From contig NZ_NINW01000058.1 in NCBI RefSeq assembly GCF_002188465.1, forward strand, positions 1 to 64,000: a stretch of DNA of 64,000 nucleotides. The letters run 5' to 3'. The position numbers and the translations under genes were made by a program. A model generated the notes under the pieces. It was not told the DNA's origin, searched no databases, and saw nothing but the letters and a program-made list of their open reading frames with translations. The DNA is from Pigmentiphaga sp. NML080357 (GTDB lineage Bacteria > Pseudomonadota > Gammaproteobacteria > Burkholderiales > Burkholderiaceae_B). This document shows, in pieces, positions 1-7,376 of this stretch; within the stretch, counting starts at the first letter, position 1; each line of letters begins with the position of its first letter.

Positions 1-28
1 GGCGCTGCGTCATCAGCAGAGAAACGAG

Positions 29-57
29 ATTATGAAGGAGTTTTTTATCTCTGTCAA
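29..57 (-). promoter_or_regulatory. Strong sigma70 promoter, rRNA-operon-like, firing leftward
   Basis: Read on the minus strand, TTGACA (bases 57-52) is followed after exactly 17 bases by CATAAT (bases 34-29). The -35 box is a perfect consensus match and the -10 box misses by one. The predicted start lies near base 22. The near-consensus boxes and the absence of any following reading frame suggest a stable-RNA promoter whose product begins beyond the left edge. A promoter is well supported; its being an rRNA promoter is inference. Confidence 0.6.
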
Positions 58-247
58 ATCGTGTCGCGCGCTGCTTGCTTGCCACCGACCTGCCAGATCC
101 GCCGCGCAACCCGCACGCCGCGAACCCCTTCTCTTGATGAACCGCCTGCCGCATCCGCTCTTGCGTAACTGCCTGCCAAGCTTCCCATCTCACCCGACCC
201 GTCCACCGCCACGCTGCTTGCGTTGCGTTGTTCGCGTCGAGAAAGAG

Positions 248-277
248 ACTATAGCACGGTTTTTCTCTCGGGTGCAA
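248..277 (-). promoter_or_regulatory. Upstream tandem promoter, minus strand
   Basis: On the minus strand TTGCAC (277-272) and TATAGT (253-248) are separated by 18 bases. It is weaker than the promoter at 29-57 and points the same way, so the two could act as a tandem pair. It lies about 70 bases past the nadC stop codon, so it is not simply the nadC promoter. Confidence 0.4.
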
Positions 278-344
278 ACGGCCCCCTGGGAGCGATGCAA
301 AGACCGGGCAGCCTTTCGGGACACCGGTCCTTGCGCGCCGTGCC

Positions 345-1226
345 TCAGGCCGGCGCGTGGTCCAGCCCGATATCGAGCACGCCCACGCTGTGCGTGAGCC
401 ATCCTATGGAGATCAGGTCCACGCCAGTCTTTGCCACGGCAGGCGCGGTCTGCGGCGTGATGCGGCCCGATGCCTCGGTCACCGCCCGGCCGTCCACGCG
501 CCGCACGGCCTCGGTCATGGTTTCCACGCTCATGTTGTCGAGCAGGATGGCATCCACTTTCAGTTCGAGCGCCTCGTCCAATTGTTCGAGCGTGTCGACC
601 TCCAGCTCGATCTTCACGAGGTGGCCCACTCCCGCGCGCGCCCGCCGCACGGCCTGGGCGACACTGCCGGCGATCGCCACGTGGTTGTCCTTGATCAGGA
701 CCGCGTCGTCCAGGCCGAACCGATGATTGGAGCCGCCGCCCACCCGGACCGCGTACTTCTGTATGACGCGCAAGCCAGGCATGGTCTTGCGCGTGCACAC
801 CACGCGGGCCCGGGCATCGCCAATGGCGTCCACCACCGCTGCCGTCGAGGAAGCGATACCGCTCATATGGCACAGGAAATTGAGCGCCGTGCGTTCCGCC
901 GTGAGCATGGCGCGCGAATTTCCCTCCACCATGGCAATGACGTCTCCCGGCCGGATGCGGCTGCCGTCCGGCTTGCGAACATCCACACGGATCTCCGGAT
1001 CGATCAGCCGGAACGCCGCGCGCACCAGGTCCATGCCGGCGACGACGCCCGGCTGCCGCGCCACCAGCGCTGTCCTGCCCCGGTGCCCGGCCGGCACGAT
1101 GGCGTTCGTGGTCAGGTCGCCCGCGCGGCCGAGGTCTTCCAGCAAGGTGGCCCGCACCAGCGGCTCGATCATGACTTGCGGGAGCGGCGCGATGTCCCAC
1201 TCCTGACCCGGGATATTTATGCTCAT
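345..1226 (-). CDS. nadC: Nicotinate-nucleotide pyrophosphorylase (quinolinate phosphoribosyltransferase)
   Basis: The 293-residue product matches the NadC family throughout. NadC joins quinolinate and PRPP, releasing carbon dioxide, to give nicotinate mononucleotide, the step where de novo NAD synthesis joins the common route; it is cytosolic. The sequence shows the N-terminal substrate-binding half followed by the barrel, with the signature TRKTMPGLR near residue 146, the GGGSNHR stretch binding substrate phosphates, and the KIELEVD and LLDNM strands. Length is normal. The ATG at 1226 sits inside a palindrome resembling one found upstream. nadA and nadB are not nearby. A NadQ/NrtR-like regulator lies immediately upstream on the same strand, which fits direct control. 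Confidence 0.95.
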   Translation of the reverse strand: MSINIPGQEWDIAPLPQVMIEPLVRATLLEDLGRAGDLTTNAIVPAGHRGRTALVARQPGVVAGMDLVRAAFRLIDPEIRVDVRKPDGSRIRPGDVIAMVEGNSRAMLTAERTALNFLCHMSGIASSTAAVVDAIGDARARVVCTRKTMPGLRVIQKYAVRVGGGSNHRFGLDDAVLIKDNHVAIAGSVAQAVRRARAGVGHLVKIELEVDTLEQLDEALELKVDAILLDNMSVETMTEAVRRVDGRAVTEASGRITPQTAPAVAKTGVDLISIGWLTHSVGVLDIGLDHAPA

Positions 1227-1235
1227 TTTGAGTAT
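1219..1235. promoter_or_regulatory. Candidate NadQ operator overlapping the nadC start
   Basis: ATGCTCA (1219-1225) and TGAGTAT (1229-1235) form a near-palindrome with one mismatch around a 3-base centre. It shares the pattern ATGCT-N5-TGAGYAT with the site at 1275-1291. It covers the nadC start codon (1226-1224), so a bound protein would sit on the beginning of the gene. The role as a regulator site is inferred. Confidence 0.4.
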
Positions 1236-1270
1236 TTTCCGTTGAAAAAAATGGCGGCTTTAGCCGTCCT

Positions 1271-1295
1271 CCTTATGCTAGATATGAGCATAAGG
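1271..1295. promoter_or_regulatory. Perfect inverted repeat, candidate NadQ operator in the nadC promoter
   Basis: CCTTATGCT (1271-1279) and AGCATAAGG (1287-1295) are exact inverted repeats with a 7-base spacer. The repeat occupies the space between the -35 and -10 boxes of the predicted nadC promoter, the classic place for a repressor. The inner part follows the same ATGCT-N5-TGAGCAT pattern as the site at 1219-1235. The gene next door encodes a NAD-type regulator, the obvious candidate ligand. Confidence 0.5.
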
Positions 1296-1303
1296 ACTGT
1301 CAA
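1275..1303 (-). promoter_or_regulatory. Predicted nadC promoter
   Basis: On the minus strand TTGACA (1303-1298) precedes TAGCAT (1280-1275) with a 17-base spacer. The -35 box is perfect and the -10 box matches four of six positions. The predicted start of transcription lies about 40 bases before the nadC ATG. The perfect palindrome 1271-1295 overlaps the promoter. Confidence 0.5.
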
Positions 1304-1339
1304 TAGTCCGGGAACCGCATTTCGGGACGGAATGGATGG

Positions 1340-2359
1340 CTAATTGCCGCGCGCGAGAGGCAGTTTGCTGCCGCTCAGGGCCCGTTCCAGCAGCACGTCG
1401 CCGCGGAAGCGGAACAGCTTGGCCGGCCGGCCCGGCGTCTCGGTGGACAGGGCCCCCGTTTCCTCTACCAATTGCTGCTGCTCGATGAAGCGGCGGAAAT
1501 TCTGTTTGTGCAACGAGCGGCCGGCCAGCGCCTCGACGGCCTGCTGCAATTGCAGCAATGTGAATGCCGGCGGCATCAGCTCGAACACCACCGGCCGGTA
1601 TTTGATCTTGGCGCGCAACCGGGCGATGCCGGTGGCGAGGATACGCCGGTGGTCGTGCCGCATGGGCTGCCCCAGTTGCGGCAGGCCGGCCCTGCCGGTA
1701 CGGCGAATGGCCTCGTGCACCAGCCCCGCCTCGAACAGCAACTCGTAGCGCTGCAGGACCAGCTCTTCGTTCCAGGGGCGGTCGCCCAGGCCGAAGCAGA
1801 CTTCGGCGCGTTGCTGGCGTACGCGCTTCTGGGCCTTGTCGGGCGCGGACTGGGTCCAGTCGCGCAGCGCCGCCGCGATGAGCTGGTCCAGTTCGGCGGA
1901 CGGTGCGCGCCGGTCTTCCCACGGGAAATAGCGATACCAGCCGTGCCACGCGGCGTCCGCTCCCGACACCGGCCCCTGGCGGGTCAAGGCGAGATAGCTG
2001 ATGGAGATTACCCGCTGCTCGGTGTTCTGCTCGGTGCGGTCGCGGTCGGCAAAGGTATAGAGCTGCTCGACGTAACCGAGCGGATGGTGGGTCTGTTCTT
2101 CGACCCAGGCACGCAGGCCCGCCTGCAGCGAGCGATGCCCCGACTCGAAAGGCCCGGACGGCAGCATGCGCCCGTCGTGGGTCGTCAGGACCAGCGGTTC
2201 GGCATCGGTGGCGGCCACGAGGACCGCGACCAGATCCGCCATCAAGGGATGTTGAACAGCTGCAGTCAAGGACGCGGGAAGCAAGGGATGGAAAAAAGCA
2301 CCACGCGGATGAGCAGGATCAAATGATACATAGGACAGATGACGACGACATGCTCTCAT
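1340..2359 (-). CDS. nadQ: NadQ/NrtR-type Nudix-like transcriptional regulator of NAD synthesis
   Basis: The product, up to 339 residues, has the two-part layout of the NrtR/NadQ (COG4111-like) family: a Nudix-fold N-terminal half and a C-terminal winged helix. Around residues 68-100 the Nudix box is degenerate, keeping a GPFESGH...LRAWVEEQT pattern followed by LGYVEQLYTF, so it probably senses a NAD-related ligand rather than hydrolysing one. The helix-turn-helix region is the stretch from about LMPPAFTLLQLQQAVEALAG to FRRFIEQQ. It lies just upstream of nadC on the same strand, with palindromes between. The ATG at 2359 lacks a good ribosome site; the ATG at 2242 is an alternative, also weak. 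Assignment by family is firm; the regulon is inferred. Confidence 0.8.
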   Translation of the reverse strand: MRACRRHLSYVSFDPAHPRGAFFHPLLPASLTAAVQHPLMADLVAVLVAATDAEPLVLTTHDGRMLPSGPFESGHRSLQAGLRAWVEEQTHHPLGYVEQLYTFADRDRTEQNTEQRVISISYLALTRQGPVSGADAAWHGWYRYFPWEDRRAPSAELDQLIAAALRDWTQSAPDKAQKRVRQQRAEVCFGLGDRPWNEELVLQRYELLFEAGLVHEAIRRTGRAGLPQLGQPMRHDHRRILATGIARLRAKIKYRPVVFELMPPAFTLLQLQQAVEALAGRSLHKQNFRRFIEQQQLVEETGALSTETPGRPAKLFRFRGDVLLERALSGSKLPLARGN

Positions 2360-2460
2360 ATAAGAAGGAGGCGGAGGAACTCCGCGTTGCAGCCGTCCGG
2401 GAACGATACTTGCGACCGTCGACGCTTACACCCGCTGCCTCTCTCATCGCGGAGACGAAA

Positions 2461-2640
2461 ATGACCATCGCATCCAAACCCCCTCCTGTCCGTCCCAACC
2501 TTCCGGAACCCGTCATGCTGCCACCGGCCAGCCAGCGCAACTTGCCGCTTTCCGCCCGAAGCGCTCCGAACCGGGCCGAAAGCCGTGGCAAAAGCGAACA
2601 GCCGGCTCTGAGTGCCCGCCGGCCCGCGCGCCGGGATTGA
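2461..2640 (+). CDS. Possible small proline-rich protein, unknown
   Basis: A 59-residue frame starts at an ATG preceded by GGAG with suitable spacing. The product is rich in proline, arginine and serine and has no recognisable domain, signal peptide or membrane segment. It lies in the 312-base gap between nadQ and the small membrane protein gene, transcribed away from nadQ. It could be real or chance; the ribosome site is the only positive sign. Nothing else is evident in the gap. Confidence 0.25.
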   Translation: MTIASKPPPVRPNLPEPVMLPPASQRNLPLSARSAPNRAESRGKSEQPALSARRPARRD

Positions 2641-2671
2641 GCAGGATCGCTCCCGCCGCGGCAGCCGGCCG

Positions 2672-2893
2672 TTATTTCCTGCGCAAGTCGCTCCAGTCGG
2701 CCGACATGATGGACATGATGGCAGCCAGCCAGGTCACCATCATCGCCAGCCAACCGCTGTAGCTCGGATAGCCCCGGGACAGCACATAGATGCTGCAGCC
2801 GAGGGCCACCAGCACCAGCCACGGCGCGCGGCGGCGGTTGTAGCTGCGGCGCGTGTCGTCGGGCTGCCGCCGCGGGTCCATGAAAAGTCCCAT
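2672..2893 (-). CDS. Small two-helix membrane protein, unknown function
   Basis: This 73-residue protein starts at the ATG at 2893, chosen because GGAGG lies 6 bases upstream; an in-frame extension to 2938 lacks such support. The N-terminal 25 residues are charged and arginine-rich and should be cytosolic. Two hydrophobic segments follow (about residues 26-41 and 47-64), with an acidic and basic tail. I do not recognise a named family. It lies 93 bases downstream of the 3-hydroxyacyl-CoA dehydrogenase gene on the same strand and may be the last gene of that unit. Confidence 0.6.
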   Translation of the reverse strand: MGLFMDPRRQPDDTRRSYNRRRAPWLVLVALGCSIYVLSRGYPSYSGWLAMMVTWLAAIMSIMSADWSDLRRK

Positions 2894-2986
2894 TGCATCC
2901 TCCATCAAACAGCGCCGCATTGTAGAAGATCCGCGCAAGCCCCTGCGCGGGCAATCCGCCGTCGCGTCATGGGGCGGATGCCTGCC

Positions 2987-4501
2987 CTAGCGCGCGAGCA
3001 GCGACATCCCCAGCTGGGCCCGCCGCTGCAGCCACAGGCTGGGCCGATAGCGCATGTCGCCCGTCACGCGAACGATATTGCGCAGGATCTCGACAATACG
3101 GGCCGCGCCCAGCGCGTCGCCCAGGGCGAGGGGCCCCTTGGGATAGCCCAGGCCGAGCGTGACGGCGCGGTCGATGTCCTCCGGCGTCGCGATGCCCTGC
3201 TGGGCGATCTCGCATGCGATGTTGACGATGGTGGCGACGATGCGCTGCGCAACGAAACCGGGCGAATCCTGGATCATCGTGACCGGCGCGCCATCGGCAG
3301 CGAACTGGGCGGCAGCCGCATCGCGCCACCGGGGCTCGGTCAGCGGCGTCGCCATCAGGGTGCGCCGGCGGCCGGCGGGCAACCCGTGCAGCGTATCCAC
3401 CGCGATGGTCCGCCGGGCGTCGACCCCCTGGTCGCACGCGGCGGTAGTGGCATCCTCGCCGCAAGGGGTCACCACGATCAAGGCGTCCTCGCCGGGCTGG
3501 GCGCCGTCCTGGACGCGCGCCCCCATGCCGAGCAGCAACTCGACGACGACCGCCCTGGCCTCGGGCCGCGCCGGCGACACCCAGACTTCCGGCAGCTCGG
3601 CCACCTTGGGCGGCGGCGTTTCGGGCTCTACCTGCTTCTTGCCGTCGACATAGGCATAAAACCCCTGCCCCGTCTTGCGTCCGAGCAGGCCGCCGGCCAG
3701 GCGCACCGAGGTCAAAGGCGAGGGGCGAAAGCGCGGCTCGTCGAAGAACTGCCGGTAGATCGACTCCATGACGGGATGGGAGACGTCCAGCCCGGTCAGG
3801 TCCATCAGCTCGAACGGCCCCATCCGGAAACCGGCCTGTTCCGTCATGATGGCGTCCACCTGGGCGCAGCTCGCCACGCCTTCCTGCAGGACGCGCAGCC
3901 CTTCGGTATTCAGGCCGCGACCGGCATGATTGACGATGAAGCCGGGCATGTCCTTGGCGCGTACCGGCGTATGGCCCATGCGGCGCGCCAGGTCCGCCAG
4001 CGCATCGCCGGCAGCCGGATCGCTGCGCAGGCCGTCGATGACCTCGACCACCTTCATCAGCGGAACGGGATTGAAGAAGTGGTAGCCCGCCACGCGCGAC
4101 GGCCGCCCGCACGCGGAGGCGATCGCCGTAATGGACAGCGAGGAGGTGTTCGAGGCCAGGATGCAATCGGCGGCGACGATGTCCTCCAGTTGGCGGAAGA
4201 GGTTCTGCTTGACGTCGAGCCGCTCGACGATGGCCTCGATCACCAGGTCGCACTCGCGCAGTTGCGCCAGGTCTTCGCACAGCACCAGCGCCTCGAGCGC
4301 CGCACCGGCCTGGGAAGCCTCCAGCTTGCCCTTCTGCACCAACTTGTCCCAGGTCTGCTGCAACGTGTCGCGCGCCGAGGCGAGCGCGGCCTGCGCGGTG
4401 TCGTACAGGTACACGCGCAGCCCCGCCTGGGCGGCGATCTGCGCGATGCCGCGCCCCATGGCGCCCGCCCCGACGATGCCCACGTTGTTGATTTGCTTCA
4501 T
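2987..4501 (-). CDS. 3-hydroxyacyl-CoA dehydrogenase, NAD-dependent
   Basis: A 504-residue soluble enzyme of the 3-hydroxybutyryl/3-hydroxyacyl-CoA dehydrogenase family (PaaH/Hbd-like), which oxidises 3-hydroxyacyl-CoA to 3-ketoacyl-CoA with NAD. The N-terminal Rossmann motif GAGAMGRGIAQ is at residues 11-21, the catalytic region has SNTSSLSIT and the histidine in GYHFFNPVPLMKVVEV, and a first C-terminal helical domain follows. A second copy of the C-terminal domain (about residues 410-500, PGFVAQRI...LGYPKGPL) gives the longer, duplicated form. The start is supported by AGGGAG 7 bases upstream. It lies 21 bases after the acyl-CoA dehydrogenase gene, so together they supply steps 1 and 3 of beta-oxidation. 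The substrate chain length cannot be told from sequence. Confidence 0.9.
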   Translation of the reverse strand: MKQINNVGIVGAGAMGRGIAQIAAQAGLRVYLYDTAQAALASARDTLQQTWDKLVQKGKLEASQAGAALEALVLCEDLAQLRECDLVIEAIVERLDVKQNLFRQLEDIVAADCILASNTSSLSITAIASACGRPSRVAGYHFFNPVPLMKVVEVIDGLRSDPAAGDALADLARRMGHTPVRAKDMPGFIVNHAGRGLNTEGLRVLQEGVASCAQVDAIMTEQAGFRMGPFELMDLTGLDVSHPVMESIYRQFFDEPRFRPSPLTSVRLAGGLLGRKTGQGFYAYVDGKKQVEPETPPPKVAELPEVWVSPARPEARAVVVELLLGMGARVQDGAQPGEDALIVVTPCGEDATTAACDQGVDARRTIAVDTLHGLPAGRRRTLMATPLTEPRWRDAAAAQFAADGAPVTMIQDSPGFVAQRIVATIVNIACEIAQQGIATPEDIDRAVTLGLGYPKGPLALGDALGAARIVEILRNIVRVTGDMRYRPSLWLQRRAQLGMSLLAR

Positions 4502-4522
4502 CTATGTCTCCCTTCCCGGCCG

Positions 4523-5674
4523 TCAGGCCGTATGCGCCTTGATGGTCTCGCGCGCGATGACGAGTTGCTGGATTTGCGACGTGCCCTCGTACAGCCTGAA
4601 CAAGCGCACGTCGCGGTAGAAACGTTCGACAGCATACTCGGCGATGTAGCCCGAACCGCCGTGGATCTGCACGGCACGATCGGCCACCCGCCCCACCATT
4701 TCGGTGGCGAACAGCTTGCAGCACGACGCTTCCAGCGTGGTCGGCTCGCCTCGATCGCGCTTGCGCGCCGCGTCCAGCACCATGGTGCGGGCGGCGTAGG
4801 CTTCGGTCTGGCTGTCGGCGATCATGGCCTGGATGAGCTGGAAGTCGGCGATGGGCTGTCCGAACTGCTTGCGTTCCGTAGCATAGCGGACCGACTCGGC
4901 GATGAGGCGTTCGGCCATGCCTACGCAGACGGCGGCGATGTGCAAGCGGCCCTTGTCCAGCACCCGCATCGCAGTGCGAAAGCCGTTGCCCTCCTCGCCG
5001 CCCAGCAAGGCGCTGGCCGGCACCCGGCAATCGTCGAACACGATATCGCAAGTCAGCGAACCCGCCTGGCCCATCTTGCGGTCGGGCTTGCCGAGCGTGA
5101 TGCCGGGCGTGCCCGCCTCTACCAGGAAGCACGAAATCGCGCCGGCGCCGCGCCCTTCGCCGGTACGCGCCATGACCGTGTAGAGGCCGGCGATGGGGGC
5201 GTTGGTAATGAAGCGCTTGGTGCCGTTGAGGACGTAGTGCTCGCCATCGCGCCGCGCCGAGGTGCGCAGCGACAGCGCGTCGGATCCGGCATCCGGCTCG
5301 GTCAGCGCGAAGGATCCGATCAGCTCGCCGCTGGCCAGCCTGGGCAGGTAGTTCTTGCGCTGCTCGTCCGTGCCCGCCAGCACGATGGCTTGCGAGCCTA
5401 TGCCGATGTTCGTTCCCGCCAGGGAACGGAACGCCGGGGAGGTACGGCCCAGCTCCATCGCGATCAGCACCTCCTCTTCCATGTTCAGGCCCAGGCCGCC
5501 GTATTCGGGGGCGATGGACAGGCCGAACAGGCCCAGCGCGCGCATCTCCTCCCGCACCTGCGGCGGGATCATGCCGGTTTCGGCAACTTCGGCCTCCAGC
5601 GGAACGAGGCGCTCGGCAACGAAGGTGCGCGTGGCATCGATGAGCATTTGCAAAGTATCGGCGTCTAACGACAT
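4523..5674 (-). CDS. Acyl-CoA dehydrogenase
   Basis: A 383-residue FAD enzyme of the acyl-CoA dehydrogenase family, introducing the 2,3-double bond into acyl-CoA and passing electrons to ETF. Its N-terminal helical, middle beta and C-terminal helical domains are all present. Visible motifs are FALTEPDAGSDA in the middle domain, KRFITNAP, and the C-terminal QIHGGSGY and YEGTSQIQ stretches typical of the family. The start at 5674 was chosen over longer frames because GGGGAC sits just upstream and homologues begin near this residue. It overlaps the end of the TetR gene by 10 bases and precedes the 3-hydroxyacyl-CoA dehydrogenase, indicating one transcript. Substrate unknown. Confidence 0.93.
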   Translation of the reverse strand: MSLDADTLQMLIDATRTFVAERLVPLEAEVAETGMIPPQVREEMRALGLFGLSIAPEYGGLGLNMEEEVLIAMELGRTSPAFRSLAGTNIGIGSQAIVLAGTDEQRKNYLPRLASGELIGSFALTEPDAGSDALSLRTSARRDGEHYVLNGTKRFITNAPIAGLYTVMARTGEGRGAGAISCFLVEAGTPGITLGKPDRKMGQAGSLTCDIVFDDCRVPASALLGGEEGNGFRTAMRVLDKGRLHIAAVCVGMAERLIAESVRYATERKQFGQPIADFQLIQAMIADSQTEAYAARTMVLDAARKRDRGEPTTLEASCCKLFATEMVGRVADRAVQIHGGSGYIAEYAVERFYRDVRLFRLYEGTSQIQQLVIARETIKAHTA

Positions 5675-6318
5675 GGTTGTCCCCGTGAAGTGTCCGGCTT
5701 GATGCACAGGCCGGCGGATAGAAGTTCGAAGTAGTCGAGAGCGATCTGTTCGGCCGTGCTGCCGTGGCCGGGCTTGAACCAGCGCGCCATCCAGTTGAGC
5801 AGCGACAGCACGGCGCGGCCCGAGGTCGCCACCTGACCCGCACGGAACACGCCTTCCTTCGCCCCCTGCTCCAGGATCTGGCGCAAGAGCCGTTCGTAGG
5901 CGTCGCGCAAGCGCGCGGCATCGTCCCGGTAGCTCGGGCTCATGCCGCTGAATCCCACCAGCATGGCGACGAAGCTCCAATAATTGCGCTCGAGATACGC
6001 GGCGTGAACAGTCATGAATACCCGCAGTTTGTCCACGGCGGAGGTTTCCGCCTGTACCGCGGGAAAGACTTCTGCGATCAAGCCCTCCAGCGTACGCAGG
6101 ATGATGGCGTCGTAGATGTCCTGCTTGGTTGCGAAATAGTGGTAGATGGCCGGTTTGGTCATCCCGATGGCGGCAGCGAGCTCATGAATGGAGCTGTTCT
6201 CATACCCGCTTTGCGCGAAGAGCTTGGAAGCCTCGAGCAAGATGCGCTCGCGCGCGTCGGCCACCACCGGCGGGCGTCCGGGGCGGCGCTTTTTGGGAGA
6301 GGATGCCGTCGTCATCAT
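5665..6318 (-). CDS. TetR/AcrR-family transcriptional regulator
   Basis: A 217-residue regulator with an N-terminal helix-turn-helix: residues 22-66 read like a TetR domain, including LFAQSGYENSSIHELAAAIG and TKPAIYHYFATKQDIYDAI. The C-terminal part is the variable ligand-binding domain, with a pattern common in regulators of fatty-acid or acyl-CoA genes. It is the first gene of an operon with the acyl-CoA dehydrogenase (10-base overlap) and 3-hydroxyacyl-CoA dehydrogenase. A perfect palindrome just upstream is the likely self-operator. An acyl-CoA ligand is inferred from the neighbours. Confidence 0.92.
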   Translation of the reverse strand: MMTTASSPKKRRPGRPPVVADARERILLEASKLFAQSGYENSSIHELAAAIGMTKPAIYHYFATKQDIYDAIILRTLEGLIAEVFPAVQAETSAVDKLRVFMTVHAAYLERNYWSFVAMLVGFSGMSPSYRDDAARLRDAYERLLRQILEQGAKEGVFRAGQVATSGRAVLSLLNWMARWFKPGHGSTAEQIALDYFELLSAGLCIKPDTSRGQPCR

Positions 6319-6335
6319 GGCTGGGCCCGCGCTAT

Positions 6336-6361
6336 TTATTTACCGATCGTTCGGTAAATAA
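6336..6361. promoter_or_regulatory. Perfect palindromic operator of the TetR operon
   Basis: Two exact 11-base inverted repeats, TTATTTACCGA (6336-6346) and TCGGTAAATAA (6351-6361), flank TCGT. The core ACCGA-N4-TCGGT is a form often bound by TetR regulators of fatty-acid metabolism. It begins 17 bases before the TetR start codon, so bound protein would block its own transcription and that of the two enzyme genes. Confidence 0.75.
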
Positions 6362-6435
6362 TAACCGCAGCATGCGCCCATGCCAAGCCCGCGCTCCCGG
6401 TTCCGCCCCGCTCGCATGGCGGGACGGCAGGCGGC

Positions 6436-7140
6436 TCAATCCGAAGCCTTGGGCGCTGGCAGGAAATCCTCCAGCGTCATCCCCTTCTCTTTCAACAGTG
6501 CCTCGAGCACCGGCACGAGACGCCCGAGGCTTTCCTGGACCGTTTCGCGTACCGTGTCCACCACGACCTGCGTGCTGCGCTCGATTTCGACGTTCAGCCG
6601 GTCCCCGACCGTCTTCTCTTCAAAGGTGGTGACGCGACGCGTTTCGGGAATCAGCCAGACCTCGAACCAGCCCTCGGCCCGATTGACCTCGGAAACCGTC
6701 AGGCTGGCGCCATTGATGGCGATGTACCCCTTGGCAAAAACGTACTTGCGGAAAGGCTCGGGAATCGCGATGCGCAGGACACGGTTGGTGTCGGAGGAGC
6801 GGCTCTCCAGGATGGAAGTGGAAAAATCGATGTGACCGGACAGCGGGTGCCCTCCGATCTCGGCGCCATCCTTGGCCGCCCGCTCCACGTTGACCCGCGC
6901 GCCCACGCCATATTCCGACAAGGTGGTGACGTTCAGGCTCTGGAGGATGACGTCGAACGAAGCGACGGTGGGGCTGGCAATGCCGGTTACCGTCAGGCAC
7001 ACACCATCCACCGACACGCTGGCGCCAATGGCCAGGTCCTCGCAGAACCCCGGGGGAAATTCGAGCGTGAACGTGCGCAAGCCCTCACGGTCTTCAATGG
7101 CGATGATCTTGGCGGTGCCCTGGACGATTCCGGTAAACAC
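6436..7140 (-). CDS. ribE: Riboflavin synthase, alpha-subunit type (lumazine-binding)
   Basis: A 234-residue protein with the tandem lumazine-binding barrels of riboflavin synthase, which dismutates two 6,7-dimethyl-8-ribityllumazine molecules to riboflavin. It begins with MFTGIVQGTAKI, the diagnostic start; the first barrel has SVDGVCLTVT and the second repeats the pattern with AINGASLTVSEV. GGHPLSGHID links the barrels. About 25 residues at the C terminus (after TVRETVQESLG) extend beyond the common length. It stands alone rather than with ribD, ribBA or ribH. I looked for an FMN riboswitch upstream (7141-7376) and saw none. A non-catalytic lumazine-binding role is possible but less likely. 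Confidence 0.85.
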   Translation of the reverse strand: MFTGIVQGTAKIIAIEDREGLRTFTLEFPPGFCEDLAIGASVSVDGVCLTVTGIASPTVASFDVILQSLNVTTLSEYGVGARVNVERAAKDGAEIGGHPLSGHIDFSTSILESRSSDTNRVLRIAIPEPFRKYVFAKGYIAINGASLTVSEVNRAEGWFEVWLIPETRRVTTFEEKTVGDRLNVEIERSTQVVVDTVRETVQESLGRLVPVLEALLKEKGMTLEDFLPAPKASD

Positions 7141-7376
7141 GATATCCCTCTAGCGCTCGAGGACGGCGACCCCATCCTCGCGATTAATCACAGACGAGAC
7201 TTTAACGCGCCGCCGCGCCGTCCACGAGTGGCCGCCCCGCGGGAGACGCCGTTCCCGATGCGGGGGCACCAAATGTGAACAACTATCCGTCAGGCATTTG
7301 CCGACATGGCCGGCGTACCTATGATGACGCCATGGTCCCAGAAGAGCCCCTCGCACCAGGGCTCAGGAGTGCGAAG

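Larger units (their letters stand above)
1..344. other. Gene-free left edge with two minus-strand promoters
   Basis: I see no convincing protein gene here; the open frames are short and lack family features. On the minus strand the stretch lies downstream of nadC and contains two sigma70-type promoters pointing left out of the window (annotated separately), with about 220 bases between them. The arrangement of two tandem strong promoters with no coding frame between is what one expects upstream of a stable-RNA operon. The RNA genes themselves would lie beyond base 1, so this is inference. Confidence 0.5.

Noticed and set aside
2612-5668. A 1018-residue frame on the plus strand
   Set aside because: It is the shadow of the two acyl-CoA enzyme genes on the minus strand; its composition is arginine/glycine/histidine-rich with no domain.
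7141-7376. Possible FMN riboswitch upstream of the riboflavin synthase gene
   Set aside because: I looked for the conserved RFN-element blocks and found none in the 236-base gap.
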